Shown piece after piece: positions 6,338-10,269 of a stretch of 10,269 nucleotides of DNA (position 1 is its first letter; the number at the start of each line of letters is the position of its first letter). A program made the position numbers and the translations under genes. Source of the stretch: Chitinophagaceae bacterium (GTDB taxonomy: Bacteria > Bacteroidota > Bacteroidia > Chitinophagales > Chitinophagaceae); NCBI GenBank assembly GCA_019454915.1, contig JACFNM010000130.1, positions 1-10,269 on the forward strand. The letters are read 5' to 3'. The notes under the pieces were generated by a model. It was not told the DNA's origin. It made no database searches and saw only the letters and a program-made list of their open reading frames with translations.

Positions 6338-7330
6338 ATGGCGAATCCAATACAGCATCAAACTATCAAAGTAGGTTTGGTAGGACTGGGATTTATGGGT
6401 AGCAGCATTATTGCTTCCCTGCTGGCATTGCGTATTCCGGTCAGAGCTATAGCACCATTTAAGGAAGAACAGGAAGCCGGGTTACTTCGGATTAAAGAAC
6501 AATTGATTCTTTGCGAAAAATTCAATCTGCTGAAAGCACCCGTTGAATCGTATTTGGAACTGTTGACGGTATCTTCTGATTATGCAGCATTAAGTGATTG
6601 TGACCTGGTGGTGGAATGTGTAATTGAGGACATTGATATAAAGGAGACCGTTTTTAAAAAAATCAGTTCCAATACAAAGATTGAAACCATCCTGGCAAGC
6701 AACACCTCTGCCATACCCATCAGTCAGCTACAAAAACTGGTTCCCCACCCTGAGCGTTTTATTGGTATCCATTGGGCAGAACCGGCTTGCGGTACCCGCT
6801 TTCTCGAAATCATCTGTGGAGAAGATACAAACGAAAGAACGGTAAACACCGTGAAGGGATGGGCGCTAAACTGGGGCAAAGAGCCTACGGTTTTGAGGAA
6901 AGACATACGAGGGTTTATTACCAACCGGCTGATGTATGCCGTTTACCGGGAAATACTACATTTAGTGGAAAATGGAACCACAAACATAGAGGATGCCGAC
7001 AAATGTTTCCGCTATGATGCCGGATCATGGATGACGCTCATGGGTATTTTCAGACGAATGGATTTTGAAGGATTAAAAGATCATCTCACCACACTCAAAC
7101 GGATTTTTCCTCAATTGTCCAATTCGGACGAAGTTCCGGAACAAATGCTGCAACTGGTAAATGAAAATGCGAAAGGAATACAAAATGGAAAAGGATTTTT
7201 TACTTATACGGAAAAGGAATCGAAGCTTTGGGCTGAAGCTTTTTCTGAATTCAATGGCGATATCTTTCACCTTGCAGCAAAATATCCCGAGCGTTTATTT
7301 ATCGAAAATGATACAGAAAACATTAAATAA
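6338..7330 (+). CDS. 3-hydroxyacyl-CoA dehydrogenase-like oxidoreductase, catalytically complete
   Basis: The protein has 330 residues from ATG 6338, which is preferred to the adjacent TTG at 6335. It is a short-form member of the 3-hydroxyacyl-CoA/L-gulonate/carnitine dehydrogenase superfamily: an N-terminal Rossmann domain (GLGFMG at 16-21) and a C-terminal helical dimer domain from about residue 185. All four family catalytic positions are kept: Ser124 in SNTSA, His145 in IHWAEP, Glu157 in FLEII, and Asn196 in FITNRL. The Ser-His and His-Glu spacings (21 and 12) match those of 3-hydroxyacyl-CoA dehydrogenase. HWAEP replaces the usual HFFNP/HPxNP. The acidic residue expected after the second beta-strand is absent (VRAIAPF), so the NAD preference is uncertain. 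It starts 6 nt after ridA and overlaps the next gene by 1 nt. It probably oxidises a hydroxyl next to a carboxyl or amino group; the substrate is unknown. Confidence 0.85.
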   Translation: MANPIQHQTIKVGLVGLGFMGSSIIASLLALRIPVRAIAPFKEEQEAGLLRIKEQLILCEKFNLLKAPVESYLELLTVSSDYAALSDCDLVVECVIEDIDIKETVFKKISSNTKIETILASNTSAIPISQLQKLVPHPERFIGIHWAEPACGTRFLEIICGEDTNERTVNTVKGWALNWGKEPTVLRKDIRGFITNRLMYAVYREILHLVENGTTNIEDADKCFRYDAGSWMTLMGIFRRMDFEGLKDHLTTLKRIFPQLSNSDEVPEQMLQLVNENAKGIQNGKGFFTYTEKESKLWAEAFSEFNGDIFHLAAKYPERLFIENDTENIK

Positions 7331-8634
7331 TGAGCAATACAAAATATACTGAATCAGCAAAACTCCTGGAGCGTGCAAAAAAAGTCTTGGCCGGAGGAGT
7401 ATCTTCCGAATTCAGAAAATACAACTATCCGCACGCTTTATTTTACAGTCATGGGAAAGGGAGCAGATTATACGATGTGGACGGCAATGAATACCTCGAC
7501 TTCACTCTTAGTCAGGGTCCATTGATTTTGGGGCATTCACACCCTGAAGTCTTAAAAGCCATAGCCGATTATTCCGCTCAGGGACAATTATACGCGGGCC
7601 AACATCTTAAAGAAATTGAGTTAGCCGAAAAAATCAACAGCGTCATTCCTTCTGCCGAGCTAATGCGCTTCTGCCTCGACGGTTCAACTGCTGTTCAAAC
7701 AGCTTTCAGAATCGCACGGGCAAAAACGGGAAAACCAAAATTCCTCCGTTTCGAGGGTCATTACCACGGATGGCTGGACAATGTATGCTGGGGAAACGCT
7801 GCTCCTTCGCTCGCTAATATGGGCAGCAGAGAAAACCCGGTAGCCAATCCCTGGACGAAAGGGTTGCCACAGGAATCGAAAGAAGAAAGCATGCTACTGC
7901 CCTGGAACGATCTGTCACTGGTTGAACAAACCCTGGAAAAACATCATGGAGAAATAGCAGCCATCATTACAGAACCTGTAATGTGCAATAACAATTGTAT
8001 TCAGGCAGAGCCCGGATTCTTACAGGGACTAAGAAATTTATGCGACCGTTATCATATAGCGCTGATATTCGATGAAGTGATTACCGGTTTTAGGCTAAGT
8101 TTAGGAGGAGCTCAAAAATACTATGGCATTACACCGGATATGTCTGTTTTTGCCAAAGCCATGGCAAGCGGTTATCCCATCAGTGCAGTGGTTGGTAAAA
8201 AAGAATGGATGCGCCTCCTCGAAGACGGAACGGTTATTCACGCAGGCACGATGAACTCGGGTAATGCCACCGTCGCTGCTGCTTTATCCACCATTGAAAT
8301 TCTGGAAAGAGACAATCCTTATCCACGCATGTTTGAACTGGGAAAAACTTTTATGGAAGGATTAAAATCGGCAGCCAGTGCCGCCGGTCAAAACCTCCTG
8401 GTACAGGGTCCCGGCCCCATGTTCTGCATCTCATTCACCGACGAGGATAAGATAAAAGATTACCGGGATACCTTCAGTTGCGATAAGGCTAAACTCTCAA
8501 AATTCATTTCTGCCATGCATGACCGGCATATCCGGATTATAGGACGTGGATTAGTTTATATCAGTGCCGTACATACACGTGAAGATATTGACCATGCCAT
8601 TTCCGTAGCTTCTGAGGTTATTAAACAGCTTTAA
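7330..8634 (+). CDS. Class III PLP aminotransferase/aminomutase (GSA-aminomutase-like)
   Basis: This 434-residue fold-type I PLP enzyme has the length and layout of glutamate-1-semialdehyde aminomutase and of class III beta-amino-acid aminotransferases. It opens with LLERAKKVLAGGVSSEFRKYN and GSRLYDVDGNEYLDF, then GHSHPEV, FEGHYHGW, the PLP-nitrogen Asp248 in IFDEVITGFR, the Schiff-base Lys276 in FAKAMASGYP, and the C-terminal phosphate-binding HAGTMNSGN. The usual (N)SGTEA motif reads LDGSTA (116-121), so its Glu is replaced by Thr. It overlaps the upstream dehydrogenase gene (TAATG) and lies 9 nt from the downstream paralogue. The operon contains no tetrapyrrole gene, so a HemL role is unlikely. 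An aminotransferase or aminomutase acting on a beta- or omega-amino acid is my inference. Confidence 0.85.
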   Translation: MSNTKYTESAKLLERAKKVLAGGVSSEFRKYNYPHALFYSHGKGSRLYDVDGNEYLDFTLSQGPLILGHSHPEVLKAIADYSAQGQLYAGQHLKEIELAEKINSVIPSAELMRFCLDGSTAVQTAFRIARAKTGKPKFLRFEGHYHGWLDNVCWGNAAPSLANMGSRENPVANPWTKGLPQESKEESMLLPWNDLSLVEQTLEKHHGEIAAIITEPVMCNNNCIQAEPGFLQGLRNLCDRYHIALIFDEVITGFRLSLGGAQKYYGITPDMSVFAKAMASGYPISAVVGKKEWMRLLEDGTVIHAGTMNSGNATVAAALSTIEILERDNPYPRMFELGKTFMEGLKSAASAAGQNLLVQGPGPMFCISFTDEDKIKDYRDTFSCDKAKLSKFISAMHDRHIRIIGRGLVYISAVHTREDIDHAISVASEVIKQL

Positions 8635-8643
8635 TTGAATCTG

Positions 8644-9621
8644 ATGATGGATTCTGAAGGATTTAAACATATCATAGTAACCGGTACGGGCCGCCTCACA
8701 AACAGCATTGTCACTAATCTGCTGAAAGGAGAAAGTCATATTCAGTTTATTTCCGGAAACCTTCCTGGCGATGAAAAAGGCATTGCTGATCAGATTGCTG
8801 ACTGGCAATTATACTGTAACACCCGTTTGAATACCGAAAGACTCCAATATCTTACTTCGTTAGAAAGAAATGATAAAGCCGATTTGGTTATCGCGGTTAC
8901 AGAAGAAGACCTGTCAATAAAACAAGACCTCATTAACCGGCTAGAAGAAGCCGTACTGCCGGAGACCATAATCGCTTTAAACACGGAAAGTTTTTCGTTA
9001 AGAGAACTTCAGAGTAAGTCACGTTATCCTAACCGGATTATAGGATTAAACTGGACCGAACCTGCCTATACCACGCTTTTTCTTGAAATCATAGCAAGTG
9101 AAGCAACACCGGAAAACATTATTCAGCGGATAAAAACTGTTGCCCGGAAGGAATGGGAAAAAGATCCGTATGTGATCCAAAACGGGTCCGGAATCCGAAG
9201 CCGCTTAATGGCTGCCATGGCACGGGAAGCATTTTTTCTTATTGAGAACGGATATGCTAATGTCCAGGACATAGACCGTGCCTGCAGGAACGATGCGGGG
9301 TATTATCTTCCGTTTGCAGGCAACTGCCGGTATATGGACCTGATGGGCACCTATGCCTACGGGTTGGTGATGAAAGACCTGAACCGTGAATTATCTACGT
9401 CAGATGTGCCTCCTTCTTTTTTCTCGTCTATGGTTGAATCTGGAAAGGCAGGTATGGACGCTCAGGCAGGTTTTTACGATTATCAGGACAATGAAAAAGA
9501 CAAATGGGAACAGGTCTTTCGAAAATTCAGTTTTGAGATCAAAGAAATTATAGACAAGTATCCTTTTCACTACCTGAATAAAGACCAGGAGATTACGCAT
9601 TCCAAAACCAAGTTTGAATGA
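8644..9621 (+). CDS. Dehydrogenase paralogue with catalytic residues lost (putative pseudoenzyme)
   Basis: This 325-residue protein (from ATG 8644; ATG 8647 and TTG 8635 are alternatives) is colinear along its whole length with the product of 6338-7330. Shared blocks are TEPAYTTLFLEII against AEPACGTRFLEII, REAFFLIENGYANVQDIDRACRNDAG against REILHLVENGTTNIEDADKCFRYDAG, and the C-terminal GFYDY against GFFTY. The key positions differ: Ser to Glu115 (NTES), His to Asn136 (LNWTEP), Asn to Ser186 (IRSRLM). Only Glu148 is kept. The nucleotide loop reads GTGRLT, lacking the third Gly. The frame is intact, so this is not ordinary decay. It could be a non-catalytic partner of the active paralogue, a regulator, or an enzyme of changed chemistry. 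It overlaps the M19 gene by 4 nt. Confidence 0.85.
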   Translation: MMDSEGFKHIIVTGTGRLTNSIVTNLLKGESHIQFISGNLPGDEKGIADQIADWQLYCNTRLNTERLQYLTSLERNDKADLVIAVTEEDLSIKQDLINRLEEAVLPETIIALNTESFSLRELQSKSRYPNRIIGLNWTEPAYTTLFLEIIASEATPENIIQRIKTVARKEWEKDPYVIQNGSGIRSRLMAAMAREAFFLIENGYANVQDIDRACRNDAGYYLPFAGNCRYMDLMGTYAYGLVMKDLNRELSTSDVPPSFFSSMVESGKAGMDAQAGFYDYQDNEKDKWEQVFRKFSFEIKEIIDKYPFHYLNKDQEITHSKTKFE

Positions 9622-10269
9622 ACAGACATTTTATTTTTGATGCTCACCTCGACCTGGCGATGAATGCCATAGAATGGAACAGGGATTTGACAAGACCACT
9701 GGATGAGATACGGCTGAAAGAAATGAACCTGAAGGATAAAAACGACCGTGGGAAAGGAACGGTTTGTCTGCCGGAACTGAGAAAAGGAAGAATAGGCTTA
9801 GTGGTAGCAACGCAATTGTCGAGGGTTAACATTCAGGGAGGAACACTTCCGGGCTCAACCTGGCATTCGCCACAACAGGCCTGGGCGATGACTCAGGCAC
9901 AATTGGCATGGTACAGGGAAATGGAAGCACTGGGCGAGATGGTTCAGATCACAAACCTGACTCAGTTAGATGCGCATCTTAAAGTATGGGAAGACGATTC
10001 AACTTCCGATGATAAAAAACCGGTTGGTTATATACTTAGCCTGGAAGGTGCAGATTCGTTGGTAGATATTTCTTATCTGCATAAAGCCTACTCATATGGG
10101 TTGAGGGCAGTAGGTCCTGCCCACTTCTCGAAAGGGCGTTACGCACCCGGAACAAAAATGGAAGGGCCGCTCACAAAGCCAGGAGTTGAGTTGGTAAAGG
10201 AAATGAGTAAGTTGAACATGATCATGGACGTTACGCATCTTACCGATGAAGGATTTTCGCAGGTGATGG
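9618..10269 (+). CDS. M19 (renal-type) dipeptidase, N-terminal part, cut by window end
   Basis: Starting at ATG 9618 (ATGA overlap with the preceding stop), 217 codons are seen out of an expected 350-400. M19 enzymes are zinc TIM-barrel dipeptidases of the amidohydrolase superfamily; many accept dipeptides with a D-residue or dehydro-residue at the C-terminus. The metal-site motifs are present: His10 and Asp12 in FDAHLDL, the bridging Glu143 in LSLEGAD, His169 in GPAHFSKGRYAPGT (the LTH position), and His207 in DVTHLTDEGF. No signal peptide or lipobox is present, so a cytoplasmic enzyme is expected, unlike membrane-anchored mammalian forms. Its place at the end of the visible operon suggests it supplies the substrate of the dehydrogenase/PLP genes. 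The rest lies outside the window. Confidence 0.9.
   Translation, partial: MNRHFIFDAHLDLAMNAIEWNRDLTRPLDEIRLKEMNLKDKNDRGKGTVCLPELRKGRIGLVVATQLSRVNIQGGTLPGSTWHSPQQAWAMTQAQLAWYREMEALGEMVQITNLTQLDAHLKVWEDDSTSDDKKPVGYILSLEGADSLVDISYLHKAYSYGLRAVGPAHFSKGRYAPGTKMEGPLTKPGVELVKEMSKLNMIMDVTHLTDEGFSQVM

Noticed and set aside
7330..8634. Call as HemL for tetrapyrrole synthesis
   Set aside because: There is no heme gene nearby, the SGTEA motif is altered, and the operon partners point to amino-acid chemistry; similarity to GSA aminomutase is at family level only.
8644..9621. Second dehydrogenase as a decaying pseudogene
   Set aside because: The frame is fully open, spacing and helices are kept, and both flanking junctions are tight; loss of active-site residues alone does not show decay.

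Overview
The window looks like chromosomal DNA of a Bacteroidota member, most likely near Chitinophagaceae/Sphingobacteriia. This is inferred from the moderate-to-low GC content, two TAnnTTTG-type -7 promoter elements without Shine-Dalgarno-like sites, a PorT-type outer-membrane beta-barrel protein, Sec signal peptides ending in F(A/S)Q, and the style of the MetE and aminotransferase proteins. No tRNA, rRNA, CRISPR array, insertion sequence or phage gene was seen.

Left part (1-2766). The 3' half of a ferritin gene (+) converges on a decayed metE (-), and a perfect 14-bp hairpin between them can terminate both. metE, the cobalamin-independent methionine synthase gene, has at least three lesions: two out-of-frame internal deletions and one in-frame TGA. 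Upstream, in the metE direction, the core of a cobalamin riboswitch is well preserved (2465-2632). The control element has therefore outlived its gene, which implies that methionine synthesis here relies on B12 and MetH, or on imported methionine.

Middle part (2767-5932). This holds a secreted alpha/beta-hydrolase (+), a small outer-membrane beta-barrel protein (+), a 140-residue stand-alone SET-domain protein (-) and a family-16 glycoside hydrolase (-). The GH16 gene is intact except for one TAA at codon 35, just after its signal peptide. An AT-rich 218-bp divergent region follows.

Right part (5933-10269). Five tightly packed + strand genes form one operon: a RidA-type enamine/imine deaminase, a 3-hydroxyacyl-CoA-dehydrogenase-like oxidoreductase with all four expected catalytic residues, a class III PLP enzyme of the glutamate-1-semialdehyde aminomutase/beta-amino-acid aminotransferase type, a second colinear dehydrogenase paralogue that has lost three of the four catalytic residues and a nucleotide-loop glycine, and the start of an M19 (renal-type) dipeptidase. 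Junctions are -1 to -4 nt overlaps or gaps of 6-9 nt. The gene set suggests an uncharacterised pathway in which a cytoplasmic M19 peptidase releases an amino or hydroxy-amino acid, the PLP enzyme and dehydrogenase work on its amino and hydroxyl groups, and RidA clears reactive imines. The second dehydrogenase may be a non-catalytic partner subunit. The substrate cannot be named from sequence. This cassette is the most interesting part of the window.
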